A DNA stretch of 64,000 nt from an uncultured Dehalococcoidia bacterium (GTDB lineage: Bacteria > Chloroflexota > Dehalococcoidia > Lucifugimonadales > CAJWER01): contig OY282442.1 in the NCBI GenBank assembly GCA_958296115.1, positions 530,001-594,000 of the forward strand, given 5' to 3'. Positions 39,346 to 51,500 of this stretch are shown here, one piece after another. The notes below the pieces were generated by a model, which had not been told where the DNA came from, ran no database searches, and worked only from the letters and a program-made list of their open reading frames with translations. Made by a program: the position numbers and the translations under genes. Position 1 is the first letter of the stretch. The number at the start of each line of letters is the position of its first letter.

Positions 39346-40212
39346 TTAGGGTCCGAAGCCGAGCCCCTTGTTCTTCATGCTGACATAGGCCTGGTCGCCT
39401 ATCACCACGTGATCGAGGAGCTCGATGTCCATCATCCTAGCGGCTGACGAGATCTTCCGCGTCACCAATATGTCGTCCGCGCTCGGTGTCGGGTCCCCCG
39501 ACGGGTGGTTATGTATCACTACGAACGCGGGGCAGTTCTGGCGGATGGCTGGGCGGAGGACCTCGGCAACTCGAACGAAGGACGAGTTAACGTTGCCGAC
39601 GTATATCCGGTGTTGGGCCAGCACCTGGTGCTTGGTAGAGAGCAGCAGCACGCGCAGCTCCTCCTGCTCCAGTATTCTCATGTCCGCGCCGACCAGGTTC
39701 TGGACATCCTGGGGCGAGGAGATGGTCGGGCGGTCCTCCGGGCTAAGGGACGCGAGTCTGCGGCCCAGCTCCAGCGCCGCCAGGATCTGACATGCCTTCG
39801 CCTCGCTGACTCCGCGGATGTCGCACAGGTCCGGGTAGCCGATGCGTCCAAGCCCTGAGAGCCCGCCGCGGTCGGCCAGAAGGCGGGTGGACATGTCGAG
39901 CACACTCTCGCCCGTAACGCCGGTGCGCAGCAGGATGGCCACAAGCTCCGCGTTGCTGAGCGCGTTGGGGCCCAGGTCGCGCAGCCTCTCACGCGGGCGG
40001 TCTCCGCTCGGCATCTCGCGTATCATCGTCGCGGAGTAGGTCTTGTGTCCATTGGCAGCGGGCGCCGGGCGCAGCGGCTCCGACCCAGCCGACGGGTGTC
40101 CATTGGCCGCGGGCGTCGAGTGAGGAGCGAGGGCCTGGGCAAGATCGGCTGGGAGAACCCCAGTTACGTGCCCGTTGGCCGTGGGCGCTGGGCGCAGGCC
40201 GTTAGTTGTCAT
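39346..40212 (-). CDS. radC: RadC-family JAB/JAMM-domain protein with NGH-repeat N-terminal extension
   Basis: A 288-residue RadC homologue. Residues 66-160 contain MPSGDRPRERL and a helix-hairpin-helix region (LGRIGYPDLCDIRGVSEAKA). Residues about 165-288 are the JAMM domain with HNHPSGDPTPSADD (His234, His236, Asp247). The N-terminal 60 residues are an extension with three P-x-ANGH repeats at 9-15, 34-39 and 51-56, not normal for RadC. The biological role of RadC is unsettled; relatives travel with mobile elements. ATG at 40212 gives the extension; Met63 would give a conventional RadC start. Confidence 0.9.
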   Translation of the reverse strand: MTTNGLRPAPTANGHVTGVLPADLAQALAPHSTPAANGHPSAGSEPLRPAPAANGHKTYSATMIREMPSGDRPRERLRDLGPNALSNAELVAILLRTGVTGESVLDMSTRLLADRGGLSGLGRIGYPDLCDIRGVSEAKACQILAALELGRRLASLSPEDRPTISSPQDVQNLVGADMRILEQEELRVLLLSTKHQVLAQHRIYVGNVNSSFVRVAEVLRPAIRQNCPAFVVIHNHPSGDPTPSADDILVTRKISSAARMMDIELLDHVVIGDQAYVSMKNKGLGFGP

Positions 40213-40454
40213 GAGCAGAGTCCTTCGCTGTCCTAACGTAGGTCAGGCGGCATGATAGCACGAATGTTCGCGGCGTGTCAACTACCTGCGCGAACATAAA
40301 CAGAGCAATCGGGAGGGGTCTGAATCAGGATTCGCGGGATTGGTGGATTCTCATGATTGGGAGAGGGGATGAGGCGGGCGTGGCGAATTGTCCTCGCCCT
40401 GGCCCTTCTGTCGTGAAGGGATTGGGGAGGTTGCAGGCGTCCCGCCTGCGGTCC

Positions 40455-41110
40455 TTCGCGCCTATGTCGTCTTGTCTCTGTCCGGCTCCTTTGCGGGCTT
40501 ATCGCCCTTATCCTGGCCCTTTCCCTTCGGGGGAGGGACGCAGGGCGGGGGGTTTGCCCTCACCCTGGCCCTTTCCCCCGTGAGGGAGAGGGTACTTGGC
40601 GGGTCTTGAGACCCGCGCCCTATCTACTCCTGGTTCTCCCGCTCTCGCGGGAGATGAGTTTGCCTTGCAAGGCAGTGACTCCGGTACTTGCTTCGAGGAT
40701 GCCGACGTCGATCGCCCGCCGACACTGGGGGTGCAGCCCCTCCTCTAACTTTCCCGGACGGCTGACGGGCCCTTGCGGGACCGCCTGCGTTTCGCGCTTC
40801 GTCCTTCCACCCGCCAAGGCGTCGGGCTGCGCTGGCTACGGTCCTCCCGGTCGTCCGAGAGTCCGCACCTGGAACGGGGGAGGCGCATTTAGCGCTACGT
40901 CCTCCTGTCGAGACGCCGGAACACAGAGCGACCTTCTCATACCGCGGGGGCCCCGTCCCAACAACAGCGGCGGCATGAATGCCCAGATTTGGCAGAGGCG
41001 GCTCTGTGCCCGTTTGGAGTACGCCCCTTCGGGCCGTCTACCAGACTAGCACGGCTGTTCTCGCGGTGTCAAGGGGCAGTCTGGGGCAATTTTGGGGCAA
41101 TTTTCGGGAT
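40455..41110. repeat. Dispersed non-coding repeat of about 0.65 kb, copy 1
   Basis: Nearly identical (a few percent mismatches by eye) to 56330-57035, in the same orientation. It contains several hairpins in a row: GCGGGTC-TTGA-GACCCGC near 40597, CCCGC-TCTC-GCGGG near 40639 and TGCCTTGCAAGGCA near 40662. It ends in twice GGGGCAATTTT and TCGGGATTGGG. Short open frames exist on both strands, including a 65-codon reverse frame conserved in both copies, but none resembles a known protein. It fills the 990-base gap between radC and the dehydrogenase gene. Confidence 0.8.
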
Positions 41111-41201
41111 TGGGCGTATCGGGTGTGAGAATCGGTTTGACACTCTGTTTTCACGCCCATAGACTTCTGGGCGTGTACAGCGACTCATGGGAGGCGGCGG
41201 C

Positions 41202-42182
41202 ATGGGATTCAATCTCCTGATCCTCTCGACCGAGGGTCCGGGGCAGCCCCGGACGCATGAGACCCACCGGTGGGCGGATAGGCTGAAAGAGCTTGTCCCC
41301 GGCATCGAGGTGAACGCTGCGAGGTCGGTGGGAGAGGCTTTCGAGTTGATCGGGGAGGCCGACGCGGCTTATGGCAACATAACGCCAGACCTGTTTGCCA
41401 GGGCGGGCAGGCTCCGCTGGATCGCGTGCCCCCAGGCGGGGCCTCCGGCCGGGTACTACCACCGGGCGCTCATAGAGAGCGGCGTGGTGGTTACGAACGT
41501 CCGGGGGATATATAACGATTACATCAGCTCCCACGTCCTGGCGCTGATTCTGTCCTTCGCGAAGGCGCTGCCGGCGTACTACCGGGCGCAGCAGAGGCGC
41601 GAGTGGATAGCCGACCAGGGCCACGTGCACCTTCCCGACTCGACCATAGCGATTGTGGGCGTAGGCGGGATAGGCGCGGAGACGGCGCGGCTCTGCGCCG
41701 AGCTCGGCATGACGGTCATCGGCATCGACGCGCGGATCGAAGAGGCGCCGCCCGGTGTGTCGGAGCTTCACCCGCCCGGCGGCTTGGGCGAGATACTCCC
41801 CCGCGCCGACTTCGTGGCCGTAACGGTTCCGGAGACCCCCGAGACTCAGGGGATGTTCGACGCTCGAGAGTTCGTCCTCATGAAGCCGACCTCGTACTTC
41901 ATCAACATCGGCCGCGGCGCGACTGTTCGGCTGGACGCGCTGAACGACGCGCTGAGGAGCGGTCGCATAGCCGGGGCCGCGCTCGACGTGTTCGAGACCG
42001 AGCCGCTTCCCGCGGACCACCCGCTATGGGACGCGCCCAACATGTTGATCACGCCTCACGTCGCGGCGTCGTCGGGGACCAACCTGGACGAGAGGCGCAC
42101 CGAGTTGTTCCTGGACAATTGCGTACGATTCGACGCGGGACGGCCTTTGAGGAATGTGGTGGACAAGGCCAACTGGTTCTAG
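41202..42182 (+). CDS. D-isomer-specific 2-hydroxyacid dehydrogenase
   Basis: A 326-residue NAD-dependent dehydrogenase. The nucleotide site is IVGVGGIGAETARL. The catalytic triad is in INIGRGATV (Arg), DVFETEPLP (Glu) and LITPHVAASSG (His). It would interconvert a 2-keto acid and a D-2-hydroxy acid such as glyoxylate/glycolate or hydroxypyruvate/glycerate. ATG 41202 is preferred over 41187 because GGGAGG lies at a proper distance. tRNA-Arg follows on the other strand eight bases after the stop. Confidence 0.92.
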   Translation: MGFNLLILSTEGPGQPRTHETHRWADRLKELVPGIEVNAARSVGEAFELIGEADAAYGNITPDLFARAGRLRWIACPQAGPPAGYYHRALIESGVVVTNVRGIYNDYISSHVLALILSFAKALPAYYRAQQRREWIADQGHVHLPDSTIAIVGVGGIGAETARLCAELGMTVIGIDARIEEAPPGVSELHPPGGLGEILPRADFVAVTVPETPETQGMFDAREFVLMKPTSYFINIGRGATVRLDALNDALRSGRIAGAALDVFETEPLPADHPLWDAPNMLITPHVAASSGTNLDERRTELFLDNCVRFDAGRPLRNVVDKANWF

Positions 42183-42189
42183 GGAGGAG

Positions 42190-42261
42190 CGCCCCCGGCG
42201 GGACTCGAACCCGCGCGCCCGGCTCCGGAGGCCGGCGCTCTATCCGCTGAGCTACAGGGGC
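42190..42261 (-). tRNA. tRNA-Arg (CCG)
   Basis: The reverse strand folds as a cloverleaf: acceptor GCCCCTG with CGGGGGC, D-stem GCTC/GAGC, anticodon stem CCGGC/GCCGG around loop CTCCGGA (anticodon CCG), and T-arm GCGGG-TTCGAGT-CCCGC. Discriminator G; the CCA is not encoded. 72 bases. Confidence 0.95.
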
Positions 42262-42300
42262 CCCACGCCATAAGGATATAGCACATCGGCGCCGGCGTCC

Positions 42301-42549
42301 AACCGGCGCGTCGCCATCAACCCGCTCGTAAGCACGGTCGGCTACCTGCTGCCTGCTCTGGTCAGCGGCAGCGTCTCCGTCGTGCTGAGCCTGCCGACCT
42401 TGGGGCCGGTCCTCCTCGAGTCGATGATACAGGAGGACGTGTACACGGCGGGCTTCATCGTGCTCATGCTGGGTGTGCTGACGATAGTGGGGACGCTGCT
42501 GTCGGATGTACTCCTAGCGGTGGTCGATCCCAGGATCAAGTACGCCTAG
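42301..42549 (+). pseudogene. C-terminal remnant of a DppB/OppB-type ABC permease
   Basis: An open stretch encodes INPLVSTVGYLLPALVSG, LSLPTLGPVLLESM and GTLLSDVLLAVVDPRIKY, then stop. This is the last 80 or so residues of an oligopeptide/dipeptide ABC transporter permease (normally 310-340 residues). Nothing upstream encodes the rest: the fragment begins about 40 bases from tRNA-Arg. No start codon in a sensible place. A deletion or tRNA-linked rearrangement removed the remainder. Confidence 0.8.
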
Positions 42550-42729
42550 GCCCTGTTCACGCTATCACCGGAGCCTAGTCACATAGCCCAGACCATCCGA
42601 AATCCACGGCCTCCGGGGCCCTCTTGTCCCTTCGCTCCTCTGGGGGAAGGCTAGGATGGGGGTCAGCATGAGCGCGCCCCTGCCCGCCTCGGGGTGAAAT
42701 CTCCCTAAAATTGATAGGGTATGAAGGAC

Positions 42730-42758
42730 TTGACAACCCAAGTCCATCAACATATGAT
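42730..42758 (+). promoter_or_regulatory. Consensus sigma-70-type promoter for the collagen-like gene
   Basis: TTGACA at 42730-42735, exactly 17 bases, then TATGAT at 42753-42758. This is the best promoter in the window and implies an untranslated leader of about 105 bases before the ATG at 42869. The surrounding 42550-42868 has no other feature. Confidence 0.75.
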
Positions 42759-42868
42759 AGGGCAGCCTAAGGGCGAGGATGCTTGTCCTGGGGTAATTGC
42801 ATGTTAGGAGCCCACGTGATCAGTGCGGACTCCTGCAACATATTAAGATTCTTCGGAGAGGGGTCTCA

Positions 42869-43867
42869 ATGAGGAAACATCGTACTCCAAGTGGGTTTGT
42901 GCTTTTGGTCGTGATCGCATTGTCGTCAGCGCTGCTCTTGGCAGCCTGCACGGGGCCGCAAGGCCCTCCGGGGGCGCCTGGTCTGCCTGGCGAGTCTGGC
43001 AATCCCGGCAACCCGGGTCCTCGCGGGCCGCAGGGTATCCAGGGTATTCCCGGCGATCCTGGCAACCCTGGCAATCCCGGCAACCCGGGTCTCCAGGGCC
43101 CTGCTGGCCCTCCGGGTCCCGAGGGAGCGCCGGCGGTGTCCCCCGAGGCGGGGGTCAGGGCCAGCGCGATGCGGGTGTACCTGGATGACGAGTTGATCAT
43201 CTCGGGTTCCGGCTTCAGAAAGTACGAGCCGGTGATAGTCTTCTTCGATCTCGGCGACGGGCAGGAGCCTACGCTGGGGTTCCCGGAGGCTAACAAGGGC
43301 GGCGCGTGGAGCCTGCGCATAAGGCAGCTCGACGGCGAGAACAGCGTGTCGCGAAACGCGGACGACCTGTTGTCCGCAGGGGTGGTGACGTTGAAGGCGG
43401 ACGGCGCAGACGGGAGCGCCGCGAGCGTGCCCATCCATATTCTCGGCGCTTCCACGCCGGTCGTGGAGGCTGGGCCTGAGCCCGGCGCCGCGCCCAGCCT
43501 GACGGCAGGCATCATGTGGGAGAACGGCGAGCTCGAAGTGGTCGGCGCCGGCTTCAACCCGAACGAGAACGTGACGCTCATCGCCATAACGGGAGTGGGC
43601 ACGGGCATCCGCGCGGGCGTAACGGTTCCGGGCGCCGGAGACATCCAGAGGAAGCCCATCGGTCAGGGCGCCGCCAATGACATGGGCGTCGTGATGATCA
43701 ACCTGAGCCTCCAGTGCCAGGACCCGGATGACGATGACGACGACGGCTCGCGCTCCTGTGTGCTCGCCCCCGGCGCGTACACGCTGGAAGCGTTCGGCGC
43801 GGACGGCTCTCTGGCTACCTCGGCTCTGGTGGTGTCCAAGGAGAAGTCCGAGGACATGGACAACTAG
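42869..43867 (+). CDS. Collagen-like repeat lipoprotein, second copy of the type
   Basis: A 332-residue exported protein. Lipobox LLAAC puts the lipidated Cys at 27. A short Gly-X-Y collagen segment (about 29-95: [19 protein letters not shown] and similar) leads to two Ig-like domains beginning [20 protein letters not shown] and [20 protein letters not shown], each with a 'GxGFxxxEPV/NV' strand. An Asp run, PDDDDDDG, may bind calcium. It is probably a surface stalk and adhesin. ATG 42869 follows GGAGAGGGG; a TTG/ATG further up would break the signal sequence. It has its own strong promoter and a terminator at 43924. Confidence 0.87.
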   Translation: MRKHRTPSGFVLLVVIALSSALLLAACTGPQGPPGAPGLPGESGNPGNPGPRGPQGIQGIPGDPGNPGNPGNPGLQGPAGPPGPEGAPAVSPEAGVRASAMRVYLDDELIISGSGFRKYEPVIVFFDLGDGQEPTLGFPEANKGGAWSLRIRQLDGENSVSRNADDLLSAGVVTLKADGADGSAASVPIHILGASTPVVEAGPEPGAAPSLTAGIMWENGELEVVGAGFNPNENVTLIAITGVGTGIRAGVTVPGAGDIQRKPIGQGAANDMGVVMINLSLQCQDPDDDDDDGSRSCVLAPGAYTLEAFGADGSLATSALVVSKEKSEDMDN

Positions 43868-43923
43868 CGGCGCGGCATCACGGCCCCGCTGTGGCGGAGC
43901 CGTGCCCAGCAAGCGGCTAACAG

Positions 43924-43955
43924 AAAGGCCCCCGTCGAAGGGTGGGGGCCTTTTT
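43924..43955 (+). terminator. Rho-independent terminator after the collagen-like gene
   Basis: A 10-bp perfect stem AAAGGCCCCC (43924-43933) and GGGGGCCTTT (43944-43953) with the T-run continuing to 43955. It is 57 bases after the stop codon. The rest of the gap to 44234 holds only a TATAAT (44178-44183) that may be the -10 of the next gene. Confidence 0.85.
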
Positions 43956-44234
43956 GCCGTGCGCGCGGCGTGACGACGGCCGGGATATGACGCTCTGACC
44001 TCTCGCCGCGCACACTCCCACTCTACAAGCTCATACCCGGTTCACCAGCGGGTCGCATTGTCCGACCCCAGGAAGCGGCTCACCCTTACCCTGTGTCAGC
44101 CCATAGGGGAGCGACGCGCCGGGCATCCGAATATGCGGGTGATTGGGGGGTGGCAGTCGCTTGGGTGAAGGACGGGTTATAATGGGGTTGTAATCCGGAT
44201 CCCGCATCATGCGTCTGAGGGAGTCGAACAAGCG

Positions 44235-44762
44235 ATGGTCTGGATAGTCTCGGCGGCGATGATCATAGTGGTCATTGCGCTCGTGGTGATGATAGTGGGG
44301 AATCGGCTGCCGAGGGAGCATAGCGTTACGCGGGTGACGTATCTCAACCGGTCGCCGGGCGAGGTGTGGCGGACCATCTCCGATTTCTCGGCGCAGGTGG
44401 AGTGGCGCGCTGACCTGAAATCGGTCGAGCGGCTGCCTCCGCGCGGCGGACGTGAGCGTTGGCGAGAGACGGACAGGCGCGGGCGCAGCATGACGTTGGA
44501 GACGATGGAGGCCATCCCGCATCGCCGGCTCGTGCGCCGGATAGCCGACGAGAATCTGACGTTCGGCGGCGTCTGGACGATGGAGATCGGCGAAGTGGGC
44601 GAGGTTACCTCGCTATTGGTGAACGAGTCCGGCCATATAGACAACCCGGCCTTCAGGTTCATGTCCAGGTTCCTCGTCGGCCAAAAATCCACCATCGACA
44701 AGTACCTAGCCGGGGTGGGCAAGAGGCTTGGCGTGGAAGAAGTAACCATCATGGACGGATGA
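44235..44762 (+). CDS. Membrane-anchored SRPBCC-family protein
   Basis: A 175-residue protein with an N-terminal membrane helix (WIVSAAMIIVVIALVVMIVG) and an SRPBCC/START-like domain: VTYLNRSPGEVWRTISDF, WRADLKSVERLP, RLVRRIADENL, then FGGVWTMEI. Such domains bind hydrophobic ligands or act as cyclases. The ligand is unknown. It lies 43 bases upstream of fbp on the same strand, probably in the same transcript. Confidence 0.78.
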   Translation: MVWIVSAAMIIVVIALVVMIVGNRLPREHSVTRVTYLNRSPGEVWRTISDFSAQVEWRADLKSVERLPPRGGRERWRETDRRGRSMTLETMEAIPHRRLVRRIADENLTFGGVWTMEIGEVGEVTSLLVNESGHIDNPAFRFMSRFLVGQKSTIDKYLAGVGKRLGVEEVTIMDG

Positions 44763-44805
44763 CGGGCGCTGGATACGATACAATCCGGTCGAGGAGGCGA
44801 GGGCG

Positions 44806-45777
44806 ATGAGGGCATCGGTTAGCGTCTCGCTGGACGGCTTCATGGAGTCGGCCTGGGGCGGGGATGACGGGCTGGCGGGGCTGGACGTGGTCGTCGGCGC
44901 GATAGCGGATGGCGCGCGGCAGGTCCACGACCAGGCGCAGGCCGCCGCCATAGAGGGCGCGCTGGGAGCGACCGGCGAGACGAACGTCCACGGCGAGATG
45001 GTGCAGGTCCTCGACAGCGCGGGGTCGGACATATTCGTCGAAGCGATGAGGGGATGCGGCAGGGTCGCGGCCCTGGGCAGCGAGGAGATCGAGGGCGTGG
45101 AGGCGCTCGGCGACGGCCCGGCGCATTCATACGTGGTGCAGATGGACCCGGTGGACGGCTCCTCGAACATAGACGTCGCGGTAACCATCGGCTCGATATT
45201 CGGGATATGGCGGCGCAGTCCGGGCGAGGCGGTGAGCGAGCCCTTGCTCCTTCGGCCTGGCCGGGAGCAGGCGGCGGCTGTGTACGTGGTGTATGGATCG
45301 AGCACGGTCATGGTCGCGGCGACGCCGGGGGCGGTCAACGGGTTCACGCTGGACGGCGTGTCCGGGGACTTCGTACTGACACATCCGGCCATCACCATCC
45401 CGGAGAAGTGCGAGTACTACAGCACGAACGAGGGCAACTTCGGGAAACTCGACGCGCGGACGCGGGAGGCGGTGTCGAGGCTCCGAGACAGCCACTCGCT
45501 GAGATACGTCGGCTCGCTGGTGGCCGACTTCCATCGCAACCTGCTCAAGGGCGGCATATTCCTCTATCCTGGGGACGTGAAGAGCCCCGAGGGGAAGCTG
45601 CGCCTGATGTACGAGGCGAACCCGCTCGGATACGTAGCCGAGCAGGCCGGCGGGGCGGCGTATTCCGACCGGGAGCGCATCCTGGACATACAGCCGGAGG
45701 CGCGGCACCAGCGAACGCCGTTGATACTGGGCAACAGGCGCGAGGTGGAGGAGACGGTGAGGATCATCAGCGGCTGA
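44806..45777 (+). CDS. fbp: Fructose-1,6-bisphosphatase class I
   Basis: A 323-residue enzyme hydrolysing fructose-1,6-bisphosphate to fructose-6-phosphate in gluconeogenesis. The metal-binding motif DPVDGSSNIDV follows ALGSEEIEG; YSTNEGNF, YVGSLVADFHRNLLKGGIFLYP and KLRLMYEANPLGYVAEQAGG are the substrate-binding blocks. The ATG follows GGAGGCGAGGGCG. The aldolase gene begins 28 bases downstream, so both act consecutively in the same direction of the pathway. Confidence 0.95.
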   Translation: MRASVSVSLDGFMESAWGGDDGLAGLDVVVGAIADGARQVHDQAQAAAIEGALGATGETNVHGEMVQVLDSAGSDIFVEAMRGCGRVAALGSEEIEGVEALGDGPAHSYVVQMDPVDGSSNIDVAVTIGSIFGIWRRSPGEAVSEPLLLRPGREQAAAVYVVYGSSTVMVAATPGAVNGFTLDGVSGDFVLTHPAITIPEKCEYYSTNEGNFGKLDARTREAVSRLRDSHSLRYVGSLVADFHRNLLKGGIFLYPGDVKSPEGKLRLMYEANPLGYVAEQAGGAAYSDRERILDIQPEARHQRTPLILGNRREVEETVRIISG

Positions 45778-45805
45778 CGAGCGAAGCGCATCGAAGGAGG
45801 CGGCA

Positions 45806-46840
45806 GTGGACATTCGGAAGCTCAACGAGACGGCGCGGGCGATGGTCGCCCCGGGCAAGGGAATCCTGGCGGCGGACGAGAGCTCGGGGACCATCAAGAA
45901 ACGGTTCGACAGCATCGGGGTCGAGTCCACCGAGCGGAACCGGCGCGACTACCGCGAGATGCTGTTCAGAACCGCCGGCGCGAGCGAGTACATCAGCGGC
46001 GTCATCCTCTACGACGAGACGCTCCGGCAGGATGGGGCGGACGGCGCGCCGATGGTGGACGTCATCCGCGGCCAGGGGATGATCCCGGGCATCAAGGTTG
46101 ACAAGAGCGGCCATCCTCTCGCGGGCGCGCCGGGCGAGCAGGTTACCGATGGGCTGGATGGTCTGCGGGATCGGCTGGCGGAGTACGCGGCGCTGGGGGC
46201 GCGGTTCACCAAGTGGCGGGCCATCTACGCCATAGGCGACGGGATGCCGAGCCGCTACTGCTCGGAGGCGAACGCCCACGCCCTCGCCAGGTTCGCGGCG
46301 CTGAGCCAAGAGGCGGGCCTGGCGCCCATGGTGGAGCCCGAGGTATTGATGGACGGCGGGCACGACATCGAGGCGTGCTTCGATGCGACGGAGATGGCGC
46401 TGCGCGAGATGTACTACCAGCTCGGGACGCACCGGGTCGCCCTCGAAGGGACGATATTGAAGACGAACATGGTCCTGTCCGGCAAGGACGCCGCGAACCG
46501 GGCAGGCCCCCGCGAGGTCGCGGAGAAGACTATCGCGTGCCTGAAGCGGACCGTGCCCGCCGCGGTCCCAGGCATCGCGTTCCTGTCCGGCGGGCAGGGC
46601 GACGAGGAGTCCACGGTGAACCTCGACGCCATCAACCGCCTTGCCAACGACGAGGGCGCGCCGTGGGAGCTGAGCTTCTCGTATGGGCGCGGACTCCAGG
46701 CTGCCCCGCTCAAGGCATGGGGCGGCGACGCGGCGAACCGCGAGCGCGTCCAGGAGGCATACTACCACCGCGCCCACGTAACGGCAGCCGCGCGCCGGGG
46801 AGCCTACGACCCGGCGATGGAAGAGCGGGCGGCGGAGTAG
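45806..46840 (+). CDS. fba: Fructose-bisphosphate aldolase class I (eukaryotic-type fold)
   Basis: A 344-residue aldolase, Schiff-base type. The signature N-terminus is GKGILAADESSGTIKKRF; the active-site lysines lie in KWRAIYAIGDG and LEGTILKTNMV, followed by FLSGGQGDEESTVNL and WELSFSYGRGLQ. It cleaves or forms fructose-1,6-bisphosphate. The start is GTG 45806, after GGAGG. The gene sits between fbp and methylmalonyl-CoA mutase, suggesting a carbon-assimilation operon that could route propionyl-CoA carbon to sugars. Confidence 0.95.
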   Translation: MDIRKLNETARAMVAPGKGILAADESSGTIKKRFDSIGVESTERNRRDYREMLFRTAGASEYISGVILYDETLRQDGADGAPMVDVIRGQGMIPGIKVDKSGHPLAGAPGEQVTDGLDGLRDRLAEYAALGARFTKWRAIYAIGDGMPSRYCSEANAHALARFAALSQEAGLAPMVEPEVLMDGGHDIEACFDATEMALREMYYQLGTHRVALEGTILKTNMVLSGKDAANRAGPREVAEKTIACLKRTVPAAVPGIAFLSGGQGDEESTVNLDAINRLANDEGAPWELSFSYGRGLQAAPLKAWGGDAANRERVQEAYYHRAHVTAAARRGAYDPAMEERAAE

Positions 46841-46846
46841 CGAGCT

Positions 46847-48502
<1,656 letters not shown>

Positions 48503-48556
48503 GGGTTCGCCCGGGCCTGCCCTTCGGCAGAGGGCTTGACTGGGAATCGTCCAGAA

Positions 48557-51500
48557 TCACGCGGCTCCGGCGGCCGCCGTTTCGCAGCGCAGGGCTTCGT
48601 TCAAGTCTCGTCCCAACGTCTGGGCGCTCCGGGATACGTGGAAGGTCCACCTGCCGAGTTGTCCCCAATTGTTGACGGCGGATACCCATCGGCGGGCGGC
48701 GTCATGCTTCGCCCTGTCCTGCTCGGTCTCATAGCCCTTTATCTCCAGCGCCAAGGTCGTGCCGTTGGTCAGTCTTACGAGGAAGTCGGGTTCGTAGTAG
48801 TGGCTGACGCCGTCGAATTCATAAGGGACGTGCAGTCCCAGCCGCTCGTTTCGGGCATAGTACTTGACGTTGGGGGACGCTTCGATCTGGAATGCCGCTG
48901 ACGCTTCCCACGTCTTGGTGTCGAGCGTTACCTGGTTGAGGTGGCTCTTGGCGGTGGCGTGAACGGGCTTGACGGTCTTGAAGCTCACGTCTTCGGTAGA
49001 GCCCATGGGGGCGTAGCGATTGAGGATGGGGAGCAGGGCCGGCTCGCCCTGCTCGTCGTTGGGCTGGATGGCGTCCATCAGTCGGCCTGCGACGCGGTTC
49101 ATGTAGATTGCCATGCCGAGCTCGCAATGGTTCACGCCTGCGAAATCAACCTTGCCCTTCACGTACTCGTCCACGTACCTATATACCTGTGGGAAGAGCT
49201 GGTGGCGCGACGCTGGAACCTTGAGGCGGGCTGACTCTGTGGAGTGTCCGTCGCTGGTGAATCCGAGCAGGCCGTCAACGACGCGCCTCGTTATCTGGAA
49301 CTTGATTTGCTGGATGTGGGAGATCTCATAGAACGCGGCTCGGTCCTGAATTTCGAAGTCGCCGGGGCCGAACAGTGTTGGCTTGCCAAGCTCGTAGCCC
49401 ACGCGAGGCTTGACGAACATCGCTGTCGGCTCGCGGCCGGGTTCAATGCTCATGGGTTCCATGCTGGGCACGTCGGCCTTGATGATGTTCTTCTCGAGGT
49501 GGAAGGTGTAGCCCTCGACGACTGGGAAGCGGATTTCGAGCGGTTTCCTTTCCGGCATGGCGCGGACGTGGTGTTTGGGCTTGTCGTCGGGCTCTCTCTT
49601 GTCTCTTGGCCTGCCCTTGTAGGGAATGACGGTGAAGGGGATGCCGTAGATGTCCACGTACTCTTCGGTGAGCAGCCCTGTATCGGGGTCTGGCGTGTAG
49701 TCCATGCGTCGGAGCCCTCGGCCTACGACCTGCTCGCAGAGGAGCTGGCTTTCGAACGCGCGGAGTCCGAGGATGTGGGTAACGTTATTGGCGTCCCAGC
49801 CTTCGTTGAGCATCTGGACGGACACGACGCAGCGGAGCTGCTCGCCGGGTTCGCCCGGTTTGCCGACGGTGTCCACTATCTTGCGCAGCTCTTCGGCGCC
49901 ATTCGATGCGGTCTCGGAAGATTGCCTGGACTCGGCTTCGGAGAGGAGCTTCGAGTCTATGCGGAGGGTCCGGCGCTGTCCTTCGCGGTTGGAGAAGATC
50001 TCTGGGAAGACCTGTCCGTCGCCGTATTCAGTCTTCATGGGCGGCTTCTTGCGCCTGCGCCCGGCGGCGTCGTGGTCTGGAACCTCGGATTCCCCTGAGA
50101 TATTGTCGAAGAATATCTTGGCGAGGGCGGTGTTGTCGCACACGATAATCATGGCTGGCGGGGTCTTGTCCTGGCCGGGTTCGCCTTCCTGTATCTGCTC
50201 GAATCGCTCCTGGTACTGGCCCGCGAGCGTGAGGAGGGCGCTCTGGGCTTTTTCCCATATCACGTCCGGCTTTGGCTTGCGGCCCTTGCCGGACAGCCGC
50301 TGGCCGGGCTCGAGCTCGTCGGTGATGGTCTTCCATAGTCGGAAGTATCGGGGTTCCGGTCGGCCGGTGGTGTCGTCCACAGGCAGTCGGGGAATCTTGA
50401 CGATGCCCGACTCGATGGCGTCCACGAGGCTGAAGTCGCTGACGAGCCAAGGGAACGGCTCGCCTTCTGAGTAGCCGCTGCCCTTGATGTAGAAGGGGGT
50501 CGCCGAGAGGTCAACGCAGAACTTGACGCCCCGGGCCTGGTTGACGCGGTCAAGACCCTGCACCCATACGGTGGCCTCCGCGTTCTGGGACTCGGCTTCC
50601 CGGCGCTCTTCGGCGGACATGCCCTTGGTGTCGACGGGCTTGGGCCTGTATGCGTGGTGTCCTTCGTCGTTGAGCGCCATGACGGGGCCGCCGCCGTAGA
50701 GGTCGCCGCCGAGCAGCCGTTCGGAGAAGGCGCGCGGGCTTTCCTCGCCCTTGTTGACGACCGCGTAGGACTTGCCGCCTTCCGAGTGTGGGGACTCCGG
50801 GGCGAACTGGTGCCAGTTGGCGACGATGACCTTGCCGTTCTGCAGGAAATGGCGCATCGGCATTGGAACGAGGTCGAACTCGGAGTAGTAGCTGTTGGGG
50901 TTTTCGGGGCGGAGAACCTGGAGGCGCTCCTTGATGGTGAGGTTTGGGCAGGTAACGAGGACGGTGGACGGGAAGCGCTCGTCGCTGGGCTGCTGGCCCC
51001 TGTTGCAGAATGCCCATGCTATGAGCATCGCCATGACGACGGTCTTGCCGGAGCCTGTCGCCATCTTGCAGCCCATGCGAGTGAGTGAGGGCAGCCCGGG
51101 TTCTGAGGGCGTATCTACCAGCCTTTCGAGGTCGGCGTCGGAGAATCGGGGAACGAACTGGGTGCGCTTGCCGCCCATGCGGATTTCGGCGAGGTAGATG
51201 ATGGTTTCGACCGCTTCTATCTGGCAGAAGAATAGTCTCCGCTCCAGGTCACAGCGCCGCCAGTGGAGCAGGAGCTTTCGGGTAACGTTCGTCGCGTTGC
51301 GGTATCCCGATTCGCGCCAGCGCTTCACGTCGTCCCGCAGGCTGTTGACGTATGGCAGTGCCTCCCAGTTCTCTTCGGCGAGCATACTGATCTGCTGCGC
51401 CTGCTGCGGCTCTGTCCTGAACCAGTGCCCGGCGGGGCGGCGGCCCGGCGCCTTGGACGCCTCGCCTGTTTCGCGGTCGTACAGCCAATACTCGGACGGC

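Noticed and set aside
40620-40817. A 65-codon reverse frame conserved between the two 0.65-kb repeats
   Set aside because: Conservation is expected from the recent duplication of the whole element; no known protein resemblance. Kept as part of the repeat.
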